Source: Oxytricha trifallax
Lineage: Eukaryota; Ciliophora; Spirotrichea; Sporadotrichida; Oxytrichidae
Assembly (NCBI GenBank): GCA_000711775.1
Contig: ARYC01000587.1
Coordinates: 62,001-126,000 of the forward strand
Direction of reading: 5' to 3'
Length of the DNA: 64,000 bases
How positions within the stretch are numbered: position 1 is the first letter of the stretch; the number at the start of each line of letters is the position of its first letter. Below the pieces are notes generated by a model. It was not told the DNA's origin. It made no database searches and worked only from the letters and a program-made list of their open reading frames with translations. Made by a program: the position numbers and the translations under genes. Below are positions 26,245 through 39,800 of the stretch, in pieces.

Positions 26245-29200
26245 TCAAATCACTTAATACACTTCCATCTCTAATACTTTAAATGTATATTAACCTGCTA
26301 AATAGGATCTTGCTTCATTTGTTGTACATTCATATCCATAAGGTATTTCGTAAGTACCGCCTAAATCACTACAATTGTCACTGTGTTTATCACAATTATC
26401 AAAATGCAATATATCTCCACCATTTCCAAAAACACAAATATAATCTTTTTGATTATATACAGCATAATCTTGATAATAATATTGCTTATGAATAGATCTT
26501 TTGGTTAAAGTAAACACAAAAGAGTTGTCATCTGTTATTTGTAAACCATTATCAGGTGATTTTAAGGGAATCGATGTAGGATTATCAATAAAAGTTAAAT
26601 TGATTTAATCTAATTCATTATAAAAATTTAGTAGAAATATAAAATTTTACTAAAATCTTTTAGATTAAGAGTATAAGTACTTTAAATAATTATTATAAAA
26701 AATTCTAAAATATAAAATGTCATTAAAAAATAGACAAGAAAAAATGAAATAACTGTAAAAGATTTTATAAAATAAATGGTAAGACTTTTTTATAAACTCA
26801 AAATTAAAAGGAATAGCAAATCAAATTGTTAATGGTAATTAGACATTTTATTGAGTAAAATATAATCTTTGTATTTTCCACAATTAGCATTAAGTAGTAG
26901 ATATTTATTATATAAATTTTATTAATGAATATCCACCAAATACCTATCCAAATTCACTTAGGATAAAACATATAGTTGGATCTTTATCATCACATAATTT
27001 ATGAAATTATGAAGCAATAAATCCAATCAATATTTATATAAAAGACTACTTTCCTTTTTTAATTAAATGTTATTTAATAATTATTTCTATATTTATTTCA
27101 TCTTTTCAAAGGTTTATAAAATATGATAAATATTAATTATTTATATGTTTAATCCGTGAGTTGATCCTTTGAATAATAGTTTAAATTTCCCTATAGGGGT
27201 AAGAAAAGATTTTGAAATATTAATTTTTTTAATTATTAATCAAAATATTCATTTATAAAAATTACGTAAGAAATAAATCTACCATTTTTTATATTCAACT
27301 TTATTTGATAATATATTTTATTGTTTAATAATTTTGCTTCCCTAAATTTCTTATCACTTCTTTCTCCCAGGATAATTAATTTAAATTACTTAAAATTATT
27401 TTTTATGATTTGAGCAAGATTTAATCAGTTTAATTAATTTCTATAACTACCAATTACTTGAATACCAATAACTTTTTAATTACAGTTGGATTCTTAAATA
27501 TCTTAGGATAATTTATCAGAGTCTTTGAATTCTTCTTGGTTTGAGTTTTATATAATTGCAACTGAAGCAGGAATATTGATGAAATAATTAATAATACTAT
27601 GTAATTTATTTTAAAAAGCAACTTATTCATTTTATTTCTCCCCTTATATATAATTCAAATAAAATAGGGAATTTATTGTTAAATAAAATAATTTTGAATT
27701 TAGTTGTAATAATCATCTACTCTTTATAAATCCTAATTCGGAAAATTATGATGCTATCCCCATTATAGATCTTTACTCGTCTTGAATTTTTATGATGTTT
27801 TTTTTGTTAATTTTTATGAATAATTAATATAGTATTATGATTAACTTATTTTATAAATTACTTCACTAATTTTAAACAAAAACATAGTTTAATCAATTAT
27901 TTTATAAATAAAATGTTTTTTTTTAATTTTTTTATAAAAAATCAATAATAATAATAATAGGTCTCTGGGGACCCCCGATCTAAGTTGCTTTTTAATGCAA
28001 ATAAGGGACAAGCCCTATTAGTTAGTTTGGAGATTCACTCCTGTATACTGAGTCTTCATCTTCTTCTGTTGTTTCTTCTTTTTCCTTCTCTTGGTTTTCC
28101 TCTTCCTTTGTTTCTTCTCTTGTTGCCTCTTCTTTTTCCTCCTTTTCTTGGTTCTGAGTGTAGAATTTGGACTGTGTCTCCGTTGTCTTTAAATTTGAAA
28201 AAGGTGTCAAAGTGTTTGACGTTAATTGAGAATTTAAGCTCCTTGGAAGCGATGTATTCTTTGCATCTTGTTGTGATGAGTTGGACGAAGTCACTTTTCA
28301 TGAAGTATGCGTGTTTTTGTAGGCATTTTACATAGATTTCAACTTTGTTTAGGTGTTCATGATAGTCTGCTGTGACTGAGACGCAGCTTAGTTCGTTGGC
28401 TGTTGTGTTTTTTAGTAAAATTGTTATCAAAAGTCTGAAAAAGTTGACTAGGGGGAGTTGTATAGCTTCCATGGCACCAACGCCTGTTTAGATGTCTGTT
28501 TTTAAAACATCGTCGTCTTTGTTGATCCAGCCTAGTAATGTTGCCCTTGTCAGATTCTTTATCATAGCATTAATGACATTAGCGAACTGTTTAATGTGCT
28601 TGTATAAGTTTGAGTTTATAGTACTAAGCCAGATTGAGATGCAGGACTCTCTTGTGTCGAACCTGTTAATAAGTTTAGCCTTAGTGATAGTCTGCATATC
28701 TTAAAAGTTGTTAACTTATTAATTATAACTTTATAATTAATCGTTACTATTTAATAGTAGTTTTTAAGGTTCATCTTTTAATTGTTAATTTCCTATTTAG
28801 TACCCCCCTGTTACCGATGACGTATTTGACGTTTGCATCTTCGCAAAGTTTTCGGTAGTGATTCCTTAATCTTTCCGAGCATTCCGATTGACTATCTATG
28901 TAGTAGGTGTGATGGCTGGAGTCGTCTTCAGACGACTGGTCTTTGTCTTAAGCATCGTATTCTTGTGCTTCTTCAACTGAGCTCCAGTCTTCTTGATTGT
29001 CAGAATATTGTACTTTTTTTGTTATGAGTCTACTGTTTTTGTTGGAGTCGTTAAGGTTGTCTTCGTATTCTCTGAACTTTTTCTCAAAGTCTTCGAGCTC
29101 TTTTTGGTGTTAACTATCTCTGATGATATAGCGATCAGAGGTTGGTGGGGGTGCTGTATGTTCTTTTTCGATTTAAGGTGGGGGGGCGGGGATTTGGTTT

Positions 29201-30162
29201 TAGGACTCATCAGTTTTTGTTTAAGGTCTGATAAATTTGTTGTTTATTGCTATAAGTCTTAGCATTTAGAAGAGCTGTTGGGTCCAAAGTTAAACTTAGT
29301 CGTCTTTGTTCTCCGTGACGTATTACAGTTTGGTTAGATGGATTTGGAATTGGTTGAGTGTGGAGTAGCCCTTTCTTACTAACTTTCTAGAAATAAATAT
29401 TAGAATTTCGAGAATGTGTAGCCCCATTGATCTTTGTTTGTTTTAATGATGTCAATTGTGTATTGTGCTAGGTGATGTGTCTAATTGTTTTCAACATATC
29501 CTTATATGACATATCTTTGTTTTTTGCTCAGTATACCCATTCTGTGTTTTTATTTAATACTTTTTTCAATTATAAAAAATCAATGATTTTCTTTAGAAAG
29601 TGGACATATTAATAATTTTATAATAAAGATGTGTACCTCAATTTAATAAAAATGATCAGTATTACAACCAAAATAAATCAGATAATTTATACAGAGATTA
29701 GGTATTAATGGAATTAAGAAGATTTTTTTAATGAAGTTTTTTACCTTCATATCATTTAGTAGTTGTATTTGCTAAAAATTGATTATTTTAAATTTAAATT
29801 CATTAAATCTCTTTAAAATTAGTAGTCACTCAGGTACCTATAAATAAATATACTTTAATATATTATTCAGGGAATATATTATTAACTTATTAGAATGATT
29901 AAATATTATCCTAAAATAATGAGAACTGGTCTTCTCAAATCTTGGACAACATACCTGTTATTGTTGACTATATTTCATAATATTATCAATTTATTACAAG
30001 CAGTTATGCATTCACACTTAAAAATATAAAATATTATTTTATTTATTTATAGAATAATTTTTTACACTCTTATACAGTTATGGGTTTTCCGTTTGTCAAA
30101 ATAACAAAAATTACATAATTAAAATTGAAGTAACTATCGCATTAAATACATTTCACTTTCAT
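26245..30162 (-). CDS. Gene D: RING / TLDc paralogue carrying a LINE insertion
   Basis: The start ATG is at 30162 (MKVKCIQCDSYFN). RING block 2 near 29930-30010 is badly degraded (KCECI, then VCCPRFEK in a shifted frame). TLDc blocks at 27160-27200 (FKGSTHG), 26925-27030 (FIASQFHKLC to FGGYS) and 26245-26576 are in good order. The last block is fully open and ends KVLEMEVYQVI before TGA. The IES between the last two blocks is 351 bp with an ATG/CAT pointer; the HG/F IES has the coding-strand pointer GGATT. A LINE-like insertion (27947-29570) interrupts the middle. No B-box was found. The TLDc part looks maintained while the RING part is decayed. Confidence 0.65.
28056..28697 (-). CDS. LINE-1 second frame: basic nucleic-acid-binding-like protein
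   Basis: A 213-residue frame from ATG (28697) to TGA (28056-28058), open with TAA as Gln. The C-terminal 35 residues are almost all Arg, Lys, Gly and Asn (EPRKGGKRRGNKRRNKGRGK onward), typical of RNA-binding tails such as ORF1 or Gag proteins. The upstream part has no recognised domain. An alternative acidic frame over the tail is a mirror effect of the purine-rich codons and is rejected. Confidence 0.6.
28771..29540 (-). pseudogene. LINE-1 first frame: ORF1-like, one frameshift
   Basis: It begins MGILSKKQRYVIQGYVENNQ at 29540 and switches frame near 29390. It then continues through a Pro-rich patch (IPAPPPQIEKEHTAPPPTSD), a charged coil (KELEDFEKKFREYEDNLNDS) and an acidic segment before TGA at 28771-28773. 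Composition resembles the N-terminal part of the frame at 45190-46821, suggesting one ORF1-type protein family. No enzyme motif is seen. Confidence 0.5.
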
Positions 30163-33030
30163 TTTTAAATGTTAATTTGATAAATAATTGTAAACTATAT
30201 TAAAGTTACCTTTAGTTTATAATCATCATGCAACATTACTAATTTAATTTATCTTTTTTATTTGTTTAATTATCTTTAATATTCTGTACATATGTAAATA
30301 TGTTTTTTAAATTATTTGCTGGAATATTGATTTCAATAACTGATATAATTAGTATTGTGATTAACTATTATTTTAATAAATAACGAAATATTAAGATATT
30401 GAAAATTTATTTTAAAATTAAATTTTTATTTAATTTCTATTAAAACTCTATGAATTTTGAAGTCATTACCACAAATATTTAAAATAACCCATTTTATTAT
30501 TTATGCCAATTAGGAGCAGATTTAAATTGCAAGAATAATAATTCTTAATCCCATTATTAATATATTAATTTAACAAATAAATTAGAGTAAAATTGTTAAT
30601 TTAATTAATTTAATTACAATTCAACGCAAATTAAATATTTTATTTGATAGAGATTTTTAAATTAAAAATATTTTAACAATTAGTATAAAATTAAATTTAT
30701 AATTTATTTAGATCTAGAACTATTTATTTCATTTATAAATATTCATAATTAATATTAACATTTATTTTAAGTCTTTTTGCCTGGTAAAAATACATTATTT
30801 CATAATATTTTACTTAAGATTTTATTTTCTTGATTGAAAGATACAGATTAGGACTAATAAATAGGCTAAGTTTGCTAATAAAAAATTACTTAGGCACTGT
30901 GTCAATTTATATCTATTTATTAAATGAGATTAATTTTGAAACTATTGTTGATATTTTAATAATAGTCATATATTTATAATTTAAATTATTGAGAAAATTT
31001 AATATTTATAAAATAAGTATAAATAACATTCAATGATTGAACTTAAAAGTTCATTAAATATTTTAATTAAATTACCTTTGTATTAGGAATTTTTTCTCTA
31101 CAAAAAAAATTTATGCAGAGTTTAAATTTATTGTTTTGATTTTTCACATTTAATTATGATGAATTTATTAAATTAAGAGTATTTATTAGTTTTATATGCG
31201 CATCAACTTATCAGGCTTAAATAAAAGAAAATAATCTTAACAAATTTTCATAAAATGACTGATATTAATCTGATTTACTCATGTATTTCTCTTTACTAAT
31301 ATAAATAGTAATTTTAATATAGAGCTTTACGATAGTTACAAGACTGATTATATTTTAAGAATTAAATCGTAAATAAATATTTATGTCTCTCAACTTATTG
31401 ATATAAATTAGAAAATATTTTTTGAAAATATCTAAAAAATACATAATCTTTTAAATGCGGAAAATGTTAAAATAATTTTTTAAATAAATATCAATTTAAA
31501 TTGAATTATAAATAAGGAAATATTTATATATTTATGATGAGAAAAATATAAACCTACTCATAAATTACTAATTCCTTATTTTTTTAAAATGTTCATTTTT
31601 AATTTAAAACAATTTTATAGGAATTGTTTAATATTACTTTAAATTAAATTGAAGATAAATGATAATAAAATTAATGAAAAAAGATTCTAAATTCCTATAA
31701 TTATTAAGTTCACACTTTTATTACATAATAATATAATGATAATAATTTTTTCAATCCTTACTTTTAATTTGAATAAACTAATTTGAAATATATATTACTA
31801 ACTTAGATTTATTCTTCAAGAATAAATTATTTAGTACATTAAACTTACTACAGCTTATTAGTTAACGACTAAAACTTTTCTATAAATAAAATAAATAAGT
31901 TTAATAATCTCCTTTGAGAATTGGATTTGTATCAGAAAATATTATAATAAGATAATGATATTTTAAGGGAAAATTTAAATTCAAAAAATATGCATTTTAA
32001 CAATTAAGTTAAAAAATATGAGAAATAAAAATTCACACTACGAATATTGATATCTAAAACTAATACTAAGTTTTTGCCACTATTAACTATATTTTCATAA
32101 TTTATTCAAAGAATATTCATGAAATTCTCAACTAATAATAATATTAAATCTCCCAAAATAAAATGATAATGTATTTTCAGTTCTTGTATAATATTATCTT
32201 TTTATTCGAAGTAAATTATTGGTCATAATATTCTCTAGTTAATAAAAAATATTAAAGTAATTTTTAGAACTGGAAAAAACTAATTTTTGGCTGAGAGTTT
32301 ATTGAAAATTAAACAGGAATGTTTTATTTCTGATAAAAAGTGACAATCTTAACATAATTAAATAACTGCAGCTAAAAAAAAATATTTCTAGCATAACTAA
32401 TAAATATTAATAATACCAGAAATAATTAAAATTACATTAGAAAACCTCGGGTTTTATAATAATTATTAACAATAGCAATACTTTTAGGAAAATAAATTAA
32501 TGTAAAGACGATGAATTAATTAATGGCGGTTTATAAAACTTCTTATACTCTTCGTTTTTTTATATTGATATTTCTTTAAGTCTTATTAAATATTTCAAAA
32601 AGTTATAAAATTCTAAATTATCTAATTTATTATGTTTTGCATAGTTATGTTTTTATTTGTATTAAAATTTTAGTTTTATTACTTTTAACTATTTATTTTG
32701 AGAAGTTTATCCTGAAAATATATTAGAAACAATTTTTAAAATAATGTATTATATTATAAAGCAACAACAAGCCCGATGCTCTATAATGCTAATATTTAAA
32801 GAAGTTAAGTAAAATAATAATCACAATTCTCCAGATTTGGTAGATAAACTTTTAAAAAAATTATGTTTTATAGTAAAAAACTCATAAATCAAATAAAAAA
32901 TTTAATATATTTAAATGTATTCTTATAAATCAATCGCAGGTGGTAGTTTAGCACTTACAATTAATTTTAGTTACAGAAATAATATCTTTAATATTATATT
33001 TTAGTGCCACTACATGGTATAACTCTATTG
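30163..33030. other. A+T-rich block duplicated at 49.1-53.2 kb
   Basis: Non-coding A+T-rich DNA. Patches (for example 31180-31290 and 32390-32520) can be aligned with 50400-50540 and 52650-52740, in the same order and orientation. The whole stretch between a RING start and the next TLDc end is therefore a diverged duplicate of the block at 49.1-53.2 kb. Confidence 0.5.
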
Positions 33031-33129
33031 CCATAAGAGAGGAGCTTCACAGAATCACAAAAGGAGGAGAAAAATGAAGTGTTTAAACATACTAAGTTGA
33101 AGAAGATGAGGATGAGGATGAAGCAATGA
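33031..33129 (+). CDS. C-terminal coding block of an unknown plus-strand gene (copy 1)
   Basis: The frame PQERSFTESQKEEKNEV continues into a Lys/Arg/Met-rich tail and ends at TGA 33127-33129. The copy at 53226-53321 preserves frame and the PQE-x-x-FTES pattern with a different tail. It is convergent with the TLDc gene end 300 bp downstream. The start and the rest of the gene are not identified. Confidence 0.35.
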
Positions 33130-33423
33130 TGTTTATTTAATATTTACATTTTAGCTATAATCATAATTATTTGTATTATATTTTATTTGGTAACTCACTA
33201 AATTTTACATATTATAAATTGTGAATATAAAAACACTTGAAATTTAATAAAAAATAATTGCAATTATTCTTCAGCTTATTGAAAGAGTTAAAGACATAGT
33301 CCTAATTATTTTTATTTTTAATTATTTTTTATCAATCATTTCATTAGATTATATTTTAAAACTATAAATATAAACAAAGAATTAAATAAATTATCATATA
33401 ATTAAAACAAACTAAAATAAATA

Positions 33424-36400
33424 TCATAATAGTGAATACACTTCAATCTCTAATACTTTGAATTTATATTATCCAGCTAAAAATGATTGTGCTTCATTTG
33501 ATCCATGCTTATATCCATTAGGTAATTCATAAGTATATCCTAAATTACATCGACTATTACTATTCTTAACACAATTATCTTTAATACAAATATCATAACC
33601 ATATCCAAATGCACACATGAAATCCTTATCATGTCTAGCTGCCCATTTTTAATATTCATATTGTTTATGGATGGATCTCTTACTCAAACTAAACACAAAT
33701 GCAGAAGGGTCACTATGATCTTTATCATTAGATGTCCATGGAAGAGATGTAAATTCAAAGTAAATCATTTTATTGAAAATTAAATCATAATTGTTTTATA
33801 AAATTAAATTAGAAATGAAGAATTTCATTGATTTATTTAATATATATTTTTTTTGTAAATAACTTTTAATTAAATATATATTTTATTATTTTGTACAATA
33901 CAATTTTGTTCAATTATTTTTGCTTCATAAAACTACTGAACAAGTTTAAATTTAGGTGCAGAATGAAGTGAAACTACTGTTAAAAAACAAACAAAATTTC
34001 GAAATGTCATATTTTATCTTTTAGTTAATGTCAATAAATACTAACAGAAATCAAAGAAGTTCTAAGCATTATTGAATAATAAATTTGAAAATGAAATATA
34101 AGCATCACTAATAATAAGAAGTAATTGCAAATATTTAACGAATCCCCTAATTCAATTTTATATTATTAATTTTATTTTAAATAGGTTTATGACCAAAATA
34201 ATTATCTGTTAATTAAATTTATATAATATAAAATTTGCAAGATCTTAGAAAGAAAAAGAGCACTATAATTTTATTAATTAAAGTTATTTGTAATTGTCTG
34301 CTTTAATGAGAGGCTGACATCTGTAGTGCATCATTCTGAAAATTATATCCAAGGCAATTTGATCCTTGCCTGACTCGTTTTCACATCGAGGGAAGATCTC
34401 AAGAAAAGGATCATGAATCACTATTGATTGGCGAAATAAACAATCAGAAGTTCTTCAACAAATACAATATACCAGTCATGAAGAATCAACACGTAAGCAA
34501 GAGACACTTGATGTCGAAAATTTTGGGAAAACATAGTTAAAATACTCTCACTGATTAATATCCATTAATACTAACGAATAACCGTGAAAAAGAATAATTG
34601 TGTGGTAAGGGATTTATTCGAATGGAGATGAATTTCAAGTATACCTAAAATAGAATGGGAGATCAGGCAAGCTGTTTTCCCTTCCGATGATTTATTCTAT
34701 CAAAGTATCTTATTAAATAACCTCTATAGAAAAAAACGTTAAAAGCGATGCCTCTAACGAAAAATCTATAAGTGATAACTAACAAATGAGAATTACCGTG
34801 AGAAAAAAGAATCAAAAGACGATTAATTAGAAAGCTATTAAATTTTAACTGATTATTTCATTATGCATTATTTTATTTTAAACACTTTCACGCTATATTT
34901 AATTAATAAAATAGAGTGAAAATTAGGATGAATGAAAATGTATAATTAAAAATGAAAGATTGAGTTATTATATGTAGAAGGATACTATAAAAACAAACCC
35001 CGAATATTTTAAAAATGACATTTAGTTTTACTTGCATTTCATGCTTTAATTTCAAATTGCCGTGATTGATCAACTCTAACTTCATCATATTCATTGTTTG
35101 CTTATGAAGTGCTGATAAGTCTGTTCATCTATCGAATGTGTGCTCAAGTCCTCCATCTTGATGGTTCTGCTACCATTTTTATTGTGGATTGACTCTGAGA
35201 AGTTGAAACCCCCATATTCATCGTTTACGTATTCTTACTCTTCAGATCTATCTCTTTGTGGTCTACCTCAAGGCATCTACCATCTTCGTTTTATCCTCTG
35301 AAGCCATTTCTGCCGCCTCTGCACCCTCCGCAGGCAGCCCTGCATCATCCTCTGTAGTAGCTATCGTCATCGTCACTTCCCTCAGGCCTCTCTGGCTCTT
35401 CCCTTCAATAACACTCCCATTCACGAGTTTTCCTCTCCCCCTTGACTTATTTATCATCTGGAAGCTGGTCTCCACATTAAAGATCTCAGCATTTTAGTCA
35501 AACCAGTATTGCAGGGGAAGTCACGGAAAGATCTTCGTATGAGGGGGCCAGGGGCACCACTCGATTCTCCATGTTTATATTTACGGAGATGGGGTTCCCG
35601 ACTTAGACAAGTATCCCAGTGGCCGAGATAAGTGAGCATCTTTATTTGGAGGAACCATCCTATAGCAGTGAGCGAGTGCCCTGAAACCCATTACCTTGGA
35701 AGTTGGAACGATGATGATGATCTCCTAGACAATATACCTGCAGATCCCTCCAGGCTTCTCCCCTTCCTCTAGTGGCCAGTTCTCTTCCCCATGTGTGCGG
35801 CGGGATACCCTTGGCGGATTCCATTTATGTTTAGAGGAAATCAAAAGCATGCTTAAAGCTAGCCGTTAAGCAGGCCAAGGAATCTCATTCAGTCAGCAGC
35901 TTTCGAACGGATCGGCACATTCGTTGAAGGGCACCACTGAGGGCGAGTGACCAGTCTGTGTGAACTCCAATTGAGATGATGTGAACAGGTGTCGACCAAT
36001 CGTGGATAGCTGTCACTGCTTATTAACCATGTACTAGATAGGGCCCCCACCTCTTGCCTTGGGCGCCCTATGTAGAAAGTGATTAGTACTAGACATCTTC
36101 CTTAATCTTAAAATCTCCAATGGCCTCCTCCCCTTCTTGCTGGGCGTCCTCAACGCGAATGTCAGCAGCCCCCTGGCCAAATGGCACTCCACGGTCTGCT
36201 GAATGCGGTCCCGGTGGCAGGAGATGGTGTGGGGGTCGACATTAGGCCAAAGATGATCTTCGCAGAATGGTCTTCAGGGCAGATGTTCGCCAATAGCATG
36301 TTACCTTGGGGCCAGCACTGGCTAGCTCATCGTTGGCTCTCTCTGATGGTCAATCTCCATCCCTGGAGGCAGCACGGAGGGCGACAGCTGCACCTACGGC

Positions 36401-36846
36401 GAGGCTGGGTTTCGAATGTGGTCGTCCATTGAGTTGAGTAGGGGTCTTGCATTAGCTGGCTCTAGAGATACTGTTAGGAATAATTTTTAAGTTTGATTAA
36501 AATATTAAAAATCTTAAATACTCAATTTAAAAATTTGGTTGCTTTTCAATTTGTGATAGAAGCCCTTATGTATATATATATATATATTAGTACTTAGTGA
36601 TTAAAACGAAAAGTAACCAAATCTCTATAATAATAATATTTAATTTAAATTTGAATTTATAATTTTCAAAAACTCCTATTTGAATTCAATTTACTATTTT
36701 ATATATTATTGTCATAATTATTTTAAAAATCAAATTATTTAAATCAAAAATAGATTTGGAAATTAGTTGCAGCTATAAATTTATTAGTTATTTCTATTTT
36801 TCGGAACACAAACATTTTCTAATATAAACTTCCATTCGAAATTTTC

Positions 36847-36881
<35 letters not shown>

Positions 36882-39800
36882 TTACTCCAATCTAAATATA
36901 TGCATAGTATATCATCTCATTCTTAATTAAAGTTTCCTTATTTCTACAAATACACACATTTATTCAATCCAATCACATAGATACAATATGATAACAACGC
37001 TAAAACTGGGCAGAAATTTTTAATTTAGTTTTTTGCGAATAAATCTTTAATAATATATTTACGACTTAAGTACTATTCTTTGTATTAAATATATTATATA
37101 AACCTAATTTATAATATTTCCTAATACTAAGTAAATTGTAGATATACTTTAATAATAATTTGATATAGTATTCCAATATTCATATACTAAAAAAATATGA
37201 AAGGCTAATGTAATAGAAATGATATGTAATTATTTTAAAATTGATTTTTCATGAATTTAAAAATAAGTTATTATCATTTAAAAATGTTAATTATTTTATT
37301 GCAAATTTAATTTACCTTATTATGCAAAGAAAATAATATAATTTTGATATTACTATATATAATTAAATAATGTAAATCCTCCAAATACTTATCCAAGCTC
37401 ACTAAGAATGAAAGTTACGGTAGGTCCTTTATTATCACAATAATTATGGAATTAGGAAGCAGCAAATCCAAATATTGAAAATAAATCATTGAAATATAAA
37501 GTTGCTCAAAATCATATCAGATATAAATATTATTTTTAAATGCTAAAAGTTTTTAATCCCTAAATAATAACTTCTTGCTTAAAATTCTACTTTTTTACTA
37601 ATTAATTAAAGTAATTAAATTGATATTTTTTTTAAGTAATTTACTAGTTCAATTTTAATTAATTATTGCTTTAATTAAACTCAAATAATATTTTTTATTT
37701 TAATATTTATATTAGGAAATGTACAAATTAGATAAATATTATGTTCATATTAAGTAAAGTATTCTACATTATCTAATTCCTAAAAAACTTATGTTCAATT
37801 ATTTTAATTATTAAAATCTATTAGTCAGAATTGATGATTCAAATTTTTTTACTTAAAATTTAATATAGAAAGTATATAAGTGTAACTTAATCAAAATTCA
37901 TAATTGAATTGAACTTTTTATAATACTCTATTTTTTTAAAGGTAATTTATCAGTTTCTAATACCCAAAAAAATTTATTTGTTTGAATATTTGATTTACAT
38001 TAATAAAAAATATTATATGATAATTTGACTTAAATTTAATTACAATCCATTAGTTGTACCTTTGAATAAAAGTTAAAATTTATATGCAAATATATTATTC
38101 ACCTTTTTATAATTTTATTTACCTATTATTAAATTTAATTTATATACTTTATGCAGTAAATCATGAAATAAATAATAATTATTATATGATAAAATTATAT
38201 ATTTTAAAAATCTAAATTTTATTAAATTAAATTATTGAAAAATACATAACCACAAATTTCTTATCAACTCCATTTTGCATGAGTATATTATATAATTTAA
38301 ATGAGTGTAGACTTGAGTAAACTTGAATCTGTTTTGTTAATTTCTCTTGCCACTAATTCCCTAAATGCCATTTTCTTCTCATCAATAGTTTTATCTGCAA
38401 TATTTAGCAATAGCTTATCAAAGTCTATCAAAGCTGGTTATTATTCTTATTCTTTGACCTCTTCTTAGATCTTGTAAAGAGGTTTGGCATCAACAACAGC
38501 AATATTTTAATAAGATATATATTACAAACTGAAAATATAGTATACTTAGAGTGTATTCACCATTAATTAATTATAGTATTATAATAAAATATTTGACTAA
38601 TATTATGTTTATTAGTAGTTTCATTATTGCCAAAAATAAAATTAATTTTTTAATTTCTGCATTTTGAATTTATAGTTACGAAAGTTTATATTTTTCAATG
38701 ATATTATTCCTCATCTCTATTTTATTTATTATGCTTAACTATATAATTATATAACTTAGATTTAAAATGAATGCTCAATGCTTTTAGAGTATCTTATATA
38801 TAAATATATTTATAACCTAGTAAGAAATGTGAAAATAATTAGATTTTAATAATAGTTTTAGGTATAATTTTATACATTTTTAAATTTAGTTATTAACTTG
38901 CTTTTTTTAATAAATTACTAGTTTTACTACTATTTTCATAGAAAAATGTTCAATTTTTACAATATAATTTTTTTTAGAATTTTTTATAATCTTCTCAACA
39001 TAACTCTTTAAAAAATTTATATAATCAGTTGAGGCCACTTTATATTCATAATTGCTGACCTCATGAAAATACAATTTTCGAGTTTAAAGATTTTAAATTT
39101 TAGCATAGATGTTAAATCTTACTAAAAATTTACCAAAAAAAAGAAATATAAAATAGAAGAATGTACGTATGAAAAATTGCTGTTATTTTAACTATATTCT
39201 ATATTTATATAAATAAATTTTAAAATTAATATTTTCCTTTGCTTTTTAATCTTATTCTATTGACAAATATAATTGCTGCTTCCTTCGAATTTATAAATAA
39301 GTTGTCCATAATACTGATACTTTTACTTATAACATATAGTGAATTAAAGTTTTTAATGATTTTTGATTCTATATGATGTTTAATGATTTAAAATCAAATA
39401 AATTTAACATATCACTGTTTAATACTAAAAACAAACCATCATTTTAGTCGAGACGTAGACGTATCTGAGTGAGTTGACGTGGCAAACTTCCATTCTATAT
39501 GATTAATTTGGAATCTTTATTATTTTTGTATAATTATAAAAAGTCAAAACAATTGTAGTATTAAATATTATTAATTTAATTTAAATTTTCAACAGGATTT
39601 TTAAATGATTAAAAGATGTTTTTACAATTTAACTTTAGTTAGTATTTATTACAATTTATTAGCGGTTATCTGTAGTCAATAATAATTATTCAATATGTTT
39701 TTTATTTAAATCAAAATTAAACTCTTCAAAAACTTTATAAACTTTATAAAAGAAGATATTTGTTCGATCTTTCTGAGTTAATTTTAAATATTTATATACC

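Larger units (their letters stand above)
27933..29584 (-). mobile_element. LINE-like element 1 with 14-bp target duplication
   Basis: The direct repeat TATAAAAAATCAAT at 27933-27946 and 29571-29584 flanks a 1.62-kb insert on the minus strand. It ends 3' in a short G/C hairpin (GGGGGTCCCC) and an (ATT)n tail, the pattern of target-primed reverse transcription. It contains two reading frames (28771-29540 and 28056-28697) but no reverse transcriptase motif, so it is either a 5'-truncated or internally deleted copy, or a non-autonomous element relying on a partner such as the one at 45.2-46.9 kb. Confidence 0.8.
33755..37377. other. IES of gene F between TLDc blocks (3.6 kb)
   Basis: Bounded by the 8-bp pointer ATGTAAAT at 33747-33754 and 37370-37377; joining restores FGGFTSLPW. 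It sits at the same codon as the IESs of A, B, C and D but is the longest. It contains the plus-strand open block at 34338-34694 and the G+C-rich island at 35091-36480. Confidence 0.7.

Noticed and set aside
28022-28294. Acidic frame over the LINE-1 basic tail
   Set aside because: It is the shifted reading of purine-rich Arg/Lys codons. The basic frame is continuous with a long upstream protein-like frame, the acidic one is not.
36181-36432. Plus-strand frame in the G+C-rich island
   Set aside because: Both strands are open here because only TGA terminates and G+C is high. Nothing favours this frame, so I describe the island as a whole.
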